Origin: Reyranella sp.
GTDB taxonomy: Bacteria; Pseudomonadota; Alphaproteobacteria; Reyranellales; Reyranellaceae
Reading direction: 5' to 3'
Assembly: GCF_017305915.1 (NCBI RefSeq)
Contig: NZ_JAFKJN010000025.1
Span: 1-64,000, forward strand
Length of the DNA stretch: 64,000 bases
Position 1 is the stretch's first letter. Each line of letters starts with the position of its first letter. Below, piece after piece: positions 16,933 to 25,183 of the stretch. Both the position numbers and the translations under genes were made by a program. The notes under the pieces are model-generated. The model had not been told where the DNA came from and did not search any database. It saw only the letters and a list, made by a program, of their open reading frames with translations.

Positions 16933-18573
16933 ATGGCTGCTCGCAAGAAAGCCGCTGCAAAGTCCCGCACCAAGCGCGCCGCCCGCAAGTCGACCAAAGC
17001 CAAGGTGAAAACCAGAGCCAAGACCAAGGCGAAGACGAAAGCCAGGACCAAGGCCAAGGCCAAGGCCAAAGCCAAGCCCAAGCCCAAGGCGCGGTCCAAG
17101 GCGGCGACCAAGACGCCCGGCACGCGCCGGAGCCCGGCCACCCAGAACGGCGCGGCCACCACGCCGGCCACGAAGGGCGGCCAGGGTGGATCGGTCGGCG
17201 GCAAGCTCGGCATCCGCGTCCGCATGTACCGCATCGGCTTCGGCGACTTCTTCCTGCTGACGGTGCCGGGCAAGAGCGGGCCGGCTCATATCCTGATCGA
17301 TTGCGGCGTCCATGCTGCCAACATCGGCAGCATGGATGACTGCGTGAAGGACATGGCGAGTGCGGAGGTGACCAACAAGAAACTGGCCCTCGTCATCCTG
17401 ACGCACTATCACGCCGATCACATGTCGGGGTTCGCCTCGAACTACGACGACTTCGCTCAGTTCGAGGTCGGCGCTGTCTGGATCACCAATCGACTCGATC
17501 CGAAGGACGGCAAGGCCTCCAAGTTCATGGCCCAGATCACATCGGTGGCGCACTCGCTGCAGCTGCAGCTCGGCGCGCGCAACGATCCGGACGGCGAGGA
17601 AGCCCAGCGCAAGGTGCACAACGCGCTCGGGGTCGAGCTCGGCGCCCGGGGCGGCGCCAACGGCGGCGGCAACGCCAAGGCGCTGAAGCTCCTGCAGGAG
17701 GGCTTCAAGAACAAGCCGCCAGTGTACTATTACCAAGGCGGCGATACGCCGACCTTGCCGGCGGAGCTTGAGGGCAAGATCACGGCCGACATTCTTGCCC
17801 CGTCGCCCAAGGAATCGGGCGGCGAATATTCGGCCAGCGACAACAAGAAGGAACAGTACCTCGCTGCCGCCGCCGACGCCGGCGGCGTGCCGAACCACAA
17901 GAGCGTTAGGCCGTTCGAGAAGACGTGGCCGGCGAGCGCGGCCGACTATCCCGCGAGGGTGTTCCACGAATTCGACAGCGGGATCGCCGAACGCAGCCGC
18001 AAACCCAACAACGACGGTGCAGCGAAGCTGCAGGCCATGCTGGAGAACATGCAGCCGGACGTGCTGGCCGCCGCCGCCGACAAGCTCGACGGCACGCTCA
18101 ACAACCAGAGCCTGGTGGTGCTGTTCACCTGCCAGGGCAAGAAGCTGCTGTTCGTCGGCGACGCGCAATGGGGCAACTGGGCCTACTGGCTGTACGGCAA
18201 GGCCGTCGCCGGCAAGGATCCCGGCATCACCGCGCGCGCCAAGGAGATCCTGGGCTCGATCGACTTCTACAAGGTCGGCCACCACGGCAGCACCAACGCG
18301 ACGCCAATCCCCGCGGTCGGCGCGCTCAACGAGCACGCGGCCGCCATGTGTTCGACCGCGACCGGCGCCTATGGCAGCCCGGCCAAGAAGACCGAGGTGC
18401 CGCGAACGGCGCTGATGGATGCGCTCGAGACCAAGACCAAGGACCGGATGGTGCGCAGCGACTGGGTCCCTGCCGGCAAGACGAAGCCCGACGCGCAGGC
18501 CAAGGCGGAGCTGGCCGACCTGCCCAGCGGGTTCACCACGCCGGGGGATCTCTACATCGACTACAATCTCTAG
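16933..18573 (+). CDS. Metallo-beta-lactamase-fold protein with lysine-rich N-terminal tail
   Basis: A 546-residue protein. Residues 1-65 are almost only Lys, Ala, Arg and Thr (KAKTKAKTKARTK-type repeats), like a histone-H1-type nucleic-acid-binding tail. From about 90 follows a ComEC/Rec2-like metallo-beta-lactamase domain: MYRIGFGDFFLL, ILIDCG, the metal motif HYHADH (158-163), LLFVGDAQWGNW (bridging Asp) and KVGHHGSTNATP (last His). There are no membrane helices, so it is the stand-alone soluble hydrolase type. DNA, RNA or a phosphoester metabolite are possible substrates. The start is two bases after the peptidase stop; it is last in the five-gene operon. Confidence 0.82.
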   Translation: MAARKKAAAKSRTKRAARKSTKAKVKTRAKTKAKTKARTKAKAKAKAKPKPKARSKAATKTPGTRRSPATQNGAATTPATKGGQGGSVGGKLGIRVRMYRIGFGDFFLLTVPGKSGPAHILIDCGVHAANIGSMDDCVKDMASAEVTNKKLALVILTHYHADHMSGFASNYDDFAQFEVGAVWITNRLDPKDGKASKFMAQITSVAHSLQLQLGARNDPDGEEAQRKVHNALGVELGARGGANGGGNAKALKLLQEGFKNKPPVYYYQGGDTPTLPAELEGKITADILAPSPKESGGEYSASDNKKEQYLAAAADAGGVPNHKSVRPFEKTWPASAADYPARVFHEFDSGIAERSRKPNNDGAAKLQAMLENMQPDVLAAAADKLDGTLNNQSLVVLFTCQGKKLLFVGDAQWGNWAYWLYGKAVAGKDPGITARAKEILGSIDFYKVGHHGSTNATPIPAVGALNEHAAAMCSTATGAYGSPAKKTEVPRTALMDALETKTKDRMVRSDWVPAGKTKPDAQAKAELADLPSGFTTPGDLYIDYNL

Positions 18574-18664
18574 CCGGCGTCGGAGCACGGGTCGCCTGCG
18601 GATTGGACTTGCGCGACGGGGGCGTGCCAGCATCCCGGGCACCCCGTGCCGCAGGAGCCGTGCC

Positions 18665-18949
18665 ATGTGCCGCAACATCCGCAATCTCTACAACTTCAAG
18701 CCGCCTGCGACGGACGAGGAGATCCACGCCTCGTCGCTGCAATTCGTGCGCAAGCTGAGCGGCTCCAACCGGCCGTCCAAGGCCAACGAGGAGGCCTTCA
18801 ACAGCGCTGTCGAGGCGGTGTCCCGGGCGGCGCGTGAGTTGATCGATGCGCTGGTCACGACGGCGCCGCCGCGCGACCGCGAGGTCGAGGCGGCGAAGGC
18901 GCGGGCCCGCTCCGCCATGCGCTTTGGCCGGGCGGATAACGCCGCCTAG
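18665..18949 (+). CDS. DUF2277 family protein
   Basis: A 94-residue protein beginning MCRNIRNLYNFKPPAT, the invariant start of DUF2277. It continues with the conserved helical ASSLQFVRKLSG and FNSAVEAVSRAARELIDAL. Function unknown; it is small, soluble and common in actinobacteria and alphaproteobacteria. The ATG has GGAGCC upstream. It lies 91 bases after the operon above and may or may not be co-transcribed. Its TAG stop codon lies inside the CTAGAGC end of a 127-bp repeat, so the repeat appears to have fixed the gene's end. Confidence 0.85.
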   Translation: MCRNIRNLYNFKPPATDEEIHASSLQFVRKLSGSNRPSKANEEAFNSAVEAVSRAARELIDALVTTAPPRDREVEAAKARARSAMRFGRADNAA

Positions 18950-19072
18950 AGCATATTCCGTTCGGCTAGAATCAGCCGAACGGAATATGCCTGCTGCAAC
19001 AACAACGCCCGTGCGCGCATTTCCGGGCAGATGGAACCGCGAGCGGTTCCATCTGCCCGGAAATCGCTCTAG
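18946..19072. repeat. 127-bp double-hairpin repeat, copy 1
   Basis: The element is bounded by CTAGAGC and GCTCTAG. It contains two long perfect hairpins: GCATATTCCGTTCGGCT with its complement around five bases (18951-18989), and TTTCCGGGCAGATGGAACCG with its complement (19020-19063). A near-identical 127-bp copy lies at 56272-56398. The structure resembles a miniature inverted-repeat element. The left end overlaps the DUF2277 stop codon; on the right the next gene ends 11 bases away, so it may also act as a bidirectional terminator between convergent genes. Confidence 0.9.
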
Positions 19073-19082
19073 CGCTTGGCGG

Positions 19083-20117
19083 TCACGCGGCCTTGCGCAC
19101 CGCGCGCGCCACCTCGCCCCAGCGCTCGAGGACCTTCGGATCGACCTCGCGCCAGTGCGAGGCGAGATAGATGACGAGCCGTGCGGCGATTCCCTTGTAG
19201 CGGGCGATCATGCGGTCGGCGACGTCGTCCCAGCGCGCCACCACGGTGAACTGGTCGAGGATCTCGTCGGTGAGCAATGCCTGGCTGCGCGCCGTGTCGC
19301 CCGTCTTGAGGCAATCGCGCAACTGGTCGCGCAGGCCGATATAGCCGAGATCGTCGAACTGGAAGGCGTAGTTCGGCGTCGCGCCATAGAAGGCGATGGT
19401 TGTCTTGGCTTCCTTCACGGAGAGGGCACGCTCTTCCGGCGTGTCGCCCGCCGCGACGATGACCGGGATGATCTTGTCGATCTTCGCGGGATCGCGGCCG
19501 GCCCGGGCGGCGCCTTCGGCGAGTCCCGGCAGCAGGCGATTCTTGATGTAGTGCATCGAATGCATGGGATGGACGTGGATGCCGTCCGCGACCTCGCCCG
19601 CCACACGGACCATGATCGGGCCGACCGCCGAGATGTCGACCTTCACGTCCTCGTACTCGTGCCGCGGCGGCGTCCACTGCTCGGTGAGCAGGCTCAGCTT
19701 GTAGTAGCCGCCGTCATGCTGCAGCGGCCCTTCGCGGCGGAAGGCCGACAGGCAGGCCTTGGTGGCCAGCACATAGTCCTTCATCTGGGCCGCCGGCTTG
19801 TCGAAGGTGCCGGCGTATCGCCTGACGATGTGGGCCTTCACCTGGCTGCCCAGCCCGAGCCGGAACTTGCCCTTGGTGTTCTGCGCCAGCTCCCAGGCGA
19901 TCTCGGCCGATACCATCGGGCTGCGCGCGAAGGCGATGGCGATGCCGGTCGAGAAGTGCAGCAACGGCGCGGCCATAGAGGCGGCGGCGATGTTCATCCA
20001 CGGCACCTGATGGCCCTCGGTGAACAGCATGCCGGAGAAGCCGGCCGCTTCCACCCTGCGGGCTAGCGCCGCCACGTTGTCCCACGTGGTGGCGCGCGTC
20101 ATGACGTCGAATTCCAT
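19083..20117 (-). CDS. LLM-class flavin-dependent oxidoreductase
   Basis: A 344-residue luciferase-like TIM-barrel monooxygenase/oxidoreductase of the TIGR03617 type, probably using reduced flavin or F420. Diagnostic segments are RATTWDNVAALARRVEAAGF, GIAIAFARSPMVSAEIAWEL, KFRLGLGSQVKAHIVRRY and DISAVGPIMVRVAGEVADG. I choose the ATG at 20117 because GGAGGAAG stands seven bases before it; the 17-codon upstream extension lacks such a site. Divergently transcribed from the hydrolase gene with about 80 bases between. Substrate not predictable. Confidence 0.82.
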   Translation of the reverse strand: MEFDVMTRATTWDNVAALARRVEAAGFSGMLFTEGHQVPWMNIAAASMAAPLLHFSTGIAIAFARSPMVSAEIAWELAQNTKGKFRLGLGSQVKAHIVRRYAGTFDKPAAQMKDYVLATKACLSAFRREGPLQHDGGYYKLSLLTEQWTPPRHEYEDVKVDISAVGPIMVRVAGEVADGIHVHPMHSMHYIKNRLLPGLAEGAARAGRDPAKIDKIIPVIVAAGDTPEERALSVKEAKTTIAFYGATPNYAFQFDDLGYIGLRDQLRDCLKTGDTARSQALLTDEILDQFTVVARWDDVADRMIARYKGIAARLVIYLASHWREVDPKVLERWGEVARAVRKAA

Positions 20118-20197
20118 GATCTGCTTCCTCCGTTGCGGGCCTTGCCATGGCCGCAACCGGCGGGTCAAGTTTACAGTCGGAGGAAACGGAGGCGGAA

Positions 20198-21154
20198 ATG
20201 AGCCAGGACACTTCAGCCCGGCGTGACGTTCTCAAGGGGATGGTCGCGGGTGCGACCGGTCTGGCCGCGGGGACACTCGGGCAAGGCGCGGCCCAAGCCG
20301 CCGGCACACCCGCCTACAACCCGGGCGCCCGATTCGAGGTCACCGTCAGCGAGGTCGAGCTTCGGCGCAACACGGCCGGGCGGATGCTGATGGCCCGGAT
20401 ATATCAGCCGCAGGGGGCGGGCCCGTTTCCGACGGTCCTCGACCTGCACGGCGGCGCCTGGAGCCGCAAGGACCGGCTGGCCGAAGAGCCGATGGATCGT
20501 GCGCTCGCGGCGTGCGGCCTGCTCGTCGTCGCCGTCGACCTGACGCTGGCAGGCGAGGCGCCCTATCCGGCCTGCATCCAGGACGCCAACTACGCTGCGC
20601 GCTGGCTCAAGGCGAATGCCGCGCGCTGGAACGGCGACGTTTCCAGGCTCGGCGTCTACGGATCGTCGAGCGGCGGCCATGTCGCCGAGCTGCTGGCGAT
20701 GAAGCCGCGCGATCCGCGCTATGCGTCGATTCCCCTGGCCGCTTCACCCGATATTGACGCCACGGTCGCCTACGTCGCGATGCGCTCGCCGGTCAGCAAC
20801 ACGTTCGCGCGCTACCAGAATGCCGAGCGCCGCCGCAGCGAAGCGTTGATCAACGCCAGCAAGGTGTTCTTCTCGCCGTGGGAGACGATCCACGAAGGCA
20901 ATCCGCAAGAGATCCTCGAGCGCGGCGAGAAAGTGATCCTGCCGCCGCTCCTCATCATGCAGGGCGCGCTCGACGACAACGTCCTGCCGGAGATGCAGGA
21001 GAAGTTCGCCAACACGTACCGGGCGGCGGGCGGCGAGTGCGACTATCGCCTGTTCGAGAACTCGGTCCACGAGTGGGTCGCCGAGCCCGGGCCGCAGACC
21101 GACAAGGCGCGCGAGACGGCCAAGGAATTCATTGCGCGTCAGCTGAAGGTCTGA
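20198..21154 (+). CDS. Tat-exported alpha/beta hydrolase (esterase/lipase)
   Basis: A 318-residue hydrolase with a twin-arginine-like signal (ARRDVLKGMVAGATGLAAG) and an AQA-type cleavage site near residue 35. The hormone-sensitive-lipase-like HGG oxyanion motif (LDLHGGAWSR), the nucleophile elbow GSSSGGH, the acid in GALDDNVLP and the histidine in SVHEWV form a complete active site. The start ATG follows GGAGGCGGAA. Three bases separate its stop from the GMC oxidoreductase gene, so hydrolysis of an ester in the periplasm may feed an alcohol to that enzyme (inference). Confidence 0.8.
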   Translation: MSQDTSARRDVLKGMVAGATGLAAGTLGQGAAQAAGTPAYNPGARFEVTVSEVELRRNTAGRMLMARIYQPQGAGPFPTVLDLHGGAWSRKDRLAEEPMDRALAACGLLVVAVDLTLAGEAPYPACIQDANYAARWLKANAARWNGDVSRLGVYGSSSGGHVAELLAMKPRDPRYASIPLAASPDIDATVAYVAMRSPVSNTFARYQNAERRRSEALINASKVFFSPWETIHEGNPQEILERGEKVILPPLLIMQGALDDNVLPEMQEKFANTYRAAGGECDYRLFENSVHEWVAEPGPQTDKARETAKEFIARQLKV

Positions 21155-21157
21155 ATC

Positions 21158-22786
21158 ATGCCGACTGTTTTCGATTACATCGTCGTCGGTGCCGGCTCGG
21201 CGGGCGCCACCCTCGCCAGCCGCCTGACCGAGAGCGGCGCCCACAAGGTGCTCCTGCTCGAGGCCGGCACCGAGGAATCGAGCTACTTCTGGTCGCGCAT
21301 CCCGGTCGGCGTCTCCAAGATGATCGACCTGCCGGCGGTCAACTGGTGCTTCGCGGCCGAGCCGGACGAAGGCTCGGGCGGCCGCCGCATCGAGGTGCCG
21401 CGCGGAAAGATGCTGGGCGGCTCCAGCTCGATCAACGGCATGGTCTATATCCGCGGCCAGGCGCAGGACTACGACCACTGGGCGCAGCTCGGCAATCGCG
21501 GCTGGAGCTGGCAGGACGTGCTGCCGGTGTTCAAGCGCATGGAGAACTACGACGGCGGCTCGGACGAGCTTCGCGGCCGCGGCGGGCCGCTCAGGGTCAC
21601 CGACACGCCGCGCCACAAGATCCCGCTACTCGAGAAGATGATCGAGGCCGCCAACAAGATCGGCCTGCCGTTCAATGCGGATCTCAACGGGGCGACGCAG
21701 GAAGGCATCGGCATGTCGCAGGTGACGATCGCCAAGGGGCGGCGGCAGAGCACGGCGTTCTGCTATCTCGATCCGGCGCGCTCGCGGCCGAACCTCGTCA
21801 TCGAGAAGGGGGCGCTGGCCGAGACGCTGATCCTCGAGGGTCGGCAGTGCGTCGGCGTGCGCTATGCCGTCGGCGGCGACAAGCGCGAGGCGCGGGCCTC
21901 GCGCGAGGTCGTCGTCTGCTCGGGTTCGATCAACTCGCCCAAGCTGCTGGAGCTCTCGGGCATCGGCCAGGCCGACCTGCTGCGCGCCCGCGGCGTGACG
22001 CCGGTGCACGAGCTCAAGGGCGTCGGCGAGAACCTGCGGGATCACTATTCGCCGCGCGTCAAATTCGCCATCACCGCGCGCAACGCCACCTTCAACGACA
22101 ATGCCCGCGGCTGGCGGCTGGCGCGCGAGACGATGAAGTACGCGCTGTGGGGCGGGGGCTTCCTGGCGACGACGTCGGTGCCGATCCGCATGTACTTCCG
22201 TACCCGGCCGGGGCTGGAAACGCCGGACGCCACCATCTCGATCCTGCCGTTCCTCTACGAGCGGGTCGGTCATGAGCGCCGCATCTCCGCCAAGCGCGGC
22301 ATCACCATGAACGTCAACGTGCTGCGCTCGGAGAGCCTCGGCTCGATCCACATCAAGTCGGCCGATCCGGCCGAGCCGCCGGCGATCCGATTCAATTTCC
22401 TGTCGGCGCGCGCCGATCGCGAGGGCCTGCTCGCCGCGATCCGCAAGGGCCGCGAGCTGATGGCGACCCCGCCGCTCAAGGAGATCACCGGCGAGGAGAT
22501 CGCGCCCGGCGCCCATCTCAAGACCGACGACGAGATCCTCGAGTGGGTGCGCAACAACGCCGAGACGACCTATCACCCGGTCGGCACCTGCAAGATGGGC
22601 AACGACCCAATGGCGGTGGTCGGTCCCGAGCTCAGGGTGCACGGCATCGCGGGCCTGCGGGTCGCGGACGCCTCGATCATGCCGACGCTCACCAGCGGCA
22701 ACACCAACGCGCCCTGCATCATGATCGGCGAAAAATGCGCCGCGATGGTGCTGGCGGCAGTCACCGAGCGCCGGGCGGCAGCGTAA
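21158..22786 (+). CDS. GMC family FAD-dependent alcohol/choline dehydrogenase-like oxidoreductase
   Basis: A 542-residue member of the glucose-methanol-choline family. It has the FAD dinucleotide motif VVGAGSAGATLASRL at the N-terminus, the GMC signatures RGKMLGGSSSINGMVYIRG and SGSINSPKLLELSGIG, and the catalytic His in TYHPVGTCKMG with the C-terminal Asn in TSGNTNAPCIMIGEK. Length and motifs match choline dehydrogenase/alcohol dehydrogenase relatives (BetA/AlkJ-like). No signal peptide. Co-transcribed with the preceding hydrolase. The substrate is probably a primary alcohol; the exact one is unknown. Confidence 0.85.
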   Translation: MPTVFDYIVVGAGSAGATLASRLTESGAHKVLLLEAGTEESSYFWSRIPVGVSKMIDLPAVNWCFAAEPDEGSGGRRIEVPRGKMLGGSSSINGMVYIRGQAQDYDHWAQLGNRGWSWQDVLPVFKRMENYDGGSDELRGRGGPLRVTDTPRHKIPLLEKMIEAANKIGLPFNADLNGATQEGIGMSQVTIAKGRRQSTAFCYLDPARSRPNLVIEKGALAETLILEGRQCVGVRYAVGGDKREARASREVVVCSGSINSPKLLELSGIGQADLLRARGVTPVHELKGVGENLRDHYSPRVKFAITARNATFNDNARGWRLARETMKYALWGGGFLATTSVPIRMYFRTRPGLETPDATISILPFLYERVGHERRISAKRGITMNVNVLRSESLGSIHIKSADPAEPPAIRFNFLSARADREGLLAAIRKGRELMATPPLKEITGEEIAPGAHLKTDDEILEWVRNNAETTYHPVGTCKMGNDPMAVVGPELRVHGIAGLRVADASIMPTLTSGNTNAPCIMIGEKCAAMVLAAVTERRAAA

Positions 22787-22946
22787 GACAGACGGAAACT
22801 TCGAAAGATTGTTGCACTGCCACGTCCGGCGCGTCCGGACCCGTCCGGCCGGGGGGATGGCGCCGGATTCCGGATTCTTGCGAAAAAGCCTTATGGAATC
22901 GGCATCGGATGCGTCCGGCCGCCGGCCGGATTCCGCCTGGACGCGT

Positions 22947-24047
22947 CTAGACGCCGTGCAGCCGGGCCGGGTCGAAGGTCTTCAGCCGGTCGGGCGCGAA
23001 GGCCGTCAGGTCGACATGGCTGGCCCCGCCGTCGAGGATCAGCTCGGCCATCGCCTCGCCCGTCGCCGGTGCGTTGAGCATGCCCCAGACGCTGTGGGCG
23101 GTCGCCACGTAGGCACCGTCGACGCCCGGCACGCGGCCGATCAGCGGCACACCATCTTCGGCGACCGGCCGGAAGCACGCCTGCCGCGCCACGACCGGCG
23201 CAGCGGCGAGCACCGGCGACAGCCTTCGGCACAGCGCCTCTAGCCGCGCAGGGGCGCCGTCGTCCGGCGCGACCTGGGCGGGATCGATCGGTAGCGCGCC
23301 GGTGCTCGAAATGGCGCAGGCCCACACGGTGCCGTCGGCGCGCGCGAACACCTCGGGCGCCAGGACCTCGCCGCTCGCTTCCTGGTACTCGAGGAACAGC
23401 GCCTCCGCCGGCGCCTGCCCGCGGGCATCGAAGACCAGGCTATGGCCCTTGAAGCCGTACACGGCCGGCAGCGGCAGCCAGCGCGTGGCCAGGATCGACC
23501 ATGGCCCCATGGCGATGACCACGGCGTCGGCGTCGACGGTCTCGCCGTCGTCGAGCGCGACGCCTTCGACGGCGCCGCCTGCGCTTCGCACCAGGCCCGC
23601 CACGGTGCCGATGCGCAGCTCGGCGCCCTGCGCCTCAGCGGCGCGCATCAGGCCGCGGGTGAAGGCGCGCGGCTCGACCAGCGCCGTCGTCTGCGGCGAG
23701 CCGATCTGGCCGGTGATCGCCACGTCGTCGGACAGCCAGGGCCGGCTCGCGCCCCCCGCCGCCTGGTTCGCGATCGCCCAGCCGCTGTAGGTCTCGAGCC
23801 GGCGATAGCCCCACGGATTGCCGAGCTGCTCGGCCAGCTCGGCGTGGAGCGCGAAGCTGCGCCGCGCCAGCCGGTCGACCGGGCTGCCGCGGCACCAGTC
23901 GAGGGCCAGGAAGCCGCCTGACTTGCCGGACGCGGACCCGGCGACCTCATGGCGCTCGACCACGATGGCCTTCGCCCCGCGGCGGCTGAGGAAGTAGGCG
24001 ATCGCAACACCGATCGCGCCGCCGCCGCAGATGACGATGCGCTTCAC
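22947..24047 (-). CDS. FAD-dependent oxidoreductase, DAO family
   Basis: A 366-residue D-amino-acid-oxidase/sarcosine-oxidase-like flavoprotein. The N-terminal Rossmann motif is VICGGGAIGVAIAYFLSRRG with the ribose-binding glutamate in VVERHEVA. SASGKSGGFLALDW contacts the flavin, and the C-terminal ATAHSVWGMLNAPATGEAMA matches the second FAD loop. The substrate is probably an amine or N-methyl amino acid, but no specific residue pattern settles it. It lies six bases after the amidohydrolase gene start side, in one minus-strand run with the amidohydrolase and the SDR. Confidence 0.8.
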   Translation of the reverse strand: MKRIVICGGGAIGVAIAYFLSRRGAKAIVVERHEVAGSASGKSGGFLALDWCRGSPVDRLARRSFALHAELAEQLGNPWGYRRLETYSGWAIANQAAGGASRPWLSDDVAITGQIGSPQTTALVEPRAFTRGLMRAAEAQGAELRIGTVAGLVRSAGGAVEGVALDDGETVDADAVVIAMGPWSILATRWLPLPAVYGFKGHSLVFDARGQAPAEALFLEYQEASGEVLAPEVFARADGTVWACAISSTGALPIDPAQVAPDDGAPARLEALCRRLSPVLAAAPVVARQACFRPVAEDGVPLIGRVPGVDGAYVATAHSVWGMLNAPATGEAMAELILDGGASHVDLTAFAPDRLKTFDPARLHGV

Positions 24048-24053
24048 GATCGG

Positions 24054-25175
24054 TCAGTGCAGCCCGTAGAACCCCATGGCGCCGCCGGCCATGATCTTGT
24101 GCTGGCTGTCGGCCGACAGGCCCTTCATCCGCTCGCGCAGCATGTCCGGCGCGCCGGGGAAGAAGCCGTCGCGATGCGGATAGTCGGTCGCCCACAGGAT
24201 CTTGTGCGGGCCGATATAGTCGGCCAGCGCGCCGAGCGAGCCCTCGACCGGCTCGAACGAGATCCAGCAGTTGCGCCGGAAGATGTCGCTCGGCCGCATC
24301 GTCAGGCCCGAATCGTTGAAGCCCTTGTCGTCGAAGTGACGGTCCATGCGATCGAGCCACGGCGCGATCCAGCCGCCGCCCGATTCGAGGAAGCCGACCC
24401 TGAGCTTCGGATGGCGCTCGCACACGCCGCCCCAGATCATGCTCATCGCCGCCAGCATCATCTCCATGGTGTGCGAGATGATGTGCTGGGCGCCGCGGCC
24501 ATCGAAGCGGTCGATGCCGACGGTCGGCATGCCGCTGTTGCCGCCCTCGTGCAGGCCGATCGCGAAGTCGAGCTCCTCGGCCGCCATCCAGAACGGCTCG
24601 TAGTCGGGGTCATGCAGCTTGCGGTCGTTGTACGGGTTGGGCCGCAGGAAGCCGCCGCGGAAGCCGAGCTCCTGGCGTGCGTAGCGCATCTCCCCGATCG
24701 CGAGCTCGATCGACTGCATCGGCAGCATGGCGATACCGAACAACCGGTCGGGGTAGGGCTTGCAGTAGTCTGCGAGCCAGCGGTTGTAGGCGCGGCACAT
24801 CGCGGCGGCGAAGGCGGCGTCGGTGATCGAGCCGACGAACAGGCCGAGGCTTGGATAGAGGAAGGCGGCATCGATGCCGTCGAGGTCCATGTCGGGAATG
24901 CGCGCGTGCGGATCGAAGCCGCCCTTGCGGCCGTCCTCGTAGTCCATGCTTTCGGCGGCGACCACGCCCTGGCGCGCGCCGACGCCGCCGATCCCGCCGA
25001 AGCCGGCGCGGCTGCCGAGCAGCTTGGCTTCGAGCAGCAGGCGCTGCTTGCCGTGATTGTCGCGGACCAGTTGCGGGGCGCGGTCGCGGAAGGCGGGATC
25101 GAGGTATTCGTTCCAGAGCGTGAACGGCTCCAGGATATGTCCATCGGCATCGACGACGTTGTATGTGCGGGCCAT
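24054..25175 (-). CDS. Amidohydrolase family 2 (ACMSD-like decarboxylase/hydrolase)
   Basis: A 373-residue TIM-barrel metal-dependent enzyme of the PF04909 type. It opens MARTYNVVDADGHILEP with the DxDxH-type metal motif. Further ligands are expected in GLHEGGNSG and ISHTMEMM, and the last aspartate in ILWATDYPHRDG. Relatives include ACMSD and resorcylate-type decarboxylases, and many unassigned proteins. The ATG at 25175 lies eight bases after the SDR stop, suggesting an operon SDR-amidohydrolase-DAO. Confidence 0.8.
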   Translation of the reverse strand: MARTYNVVDADGHILEPFTLWNEYLDPAFRDRAPQLVRDNHGKQRLLLEAKLLGSRAGFGGIGGVGARQGVVAAESMDYEDGRKGGFDPHARIPDMDLDGIDAAFLYPSLGLFVGSITDAAFAAAMCRAYNRWLADYCKPYPDRLFGIAMLPMQSIELAIGEMRYARQELGFRGGFLRPNPYNDRKLHDPDYEPFWMAAEELDFAIGLHEGGNSGMPTVGIDRFDGRGAQHIISHTMEMMLAAMSMIWGGVCERHPKLRVGFLESGGGWIAPWLDRMDRHFDDKGFNDSGLTMRPSDIFRRNCWISFEPVEGSLGALADYIGPHKILWATDYPHRDGFFPGAPDMLRERMKGLSADSQHKIMAGGAMGFYGLH

Positions 25176-25183
25176 GGTGACAC

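Noticed and set aside
16990..17100. Repetitive GCCAAG-type tract as a possible tandem-repeat locus or CRISPR
   Set aside because: It codes in frame for the Lys/Ala tail, has no spacers and shows third-base variation, so it is protein-coding low complexity.
16351..18684. 777-codon antisense frame opposite the peptidase and MBL genes
   Set aside because: Shadow frame; the Leu/Gly repeats in it are only the reverse reading of the Lys-tail codons.
22787..22946. Cluster of TCCGG/CCGGA short palindromes between the GMC and DAO genes
   Set aside because: Too short and irregular to call a repeat family; probably a terminator-like space between convergent genes.
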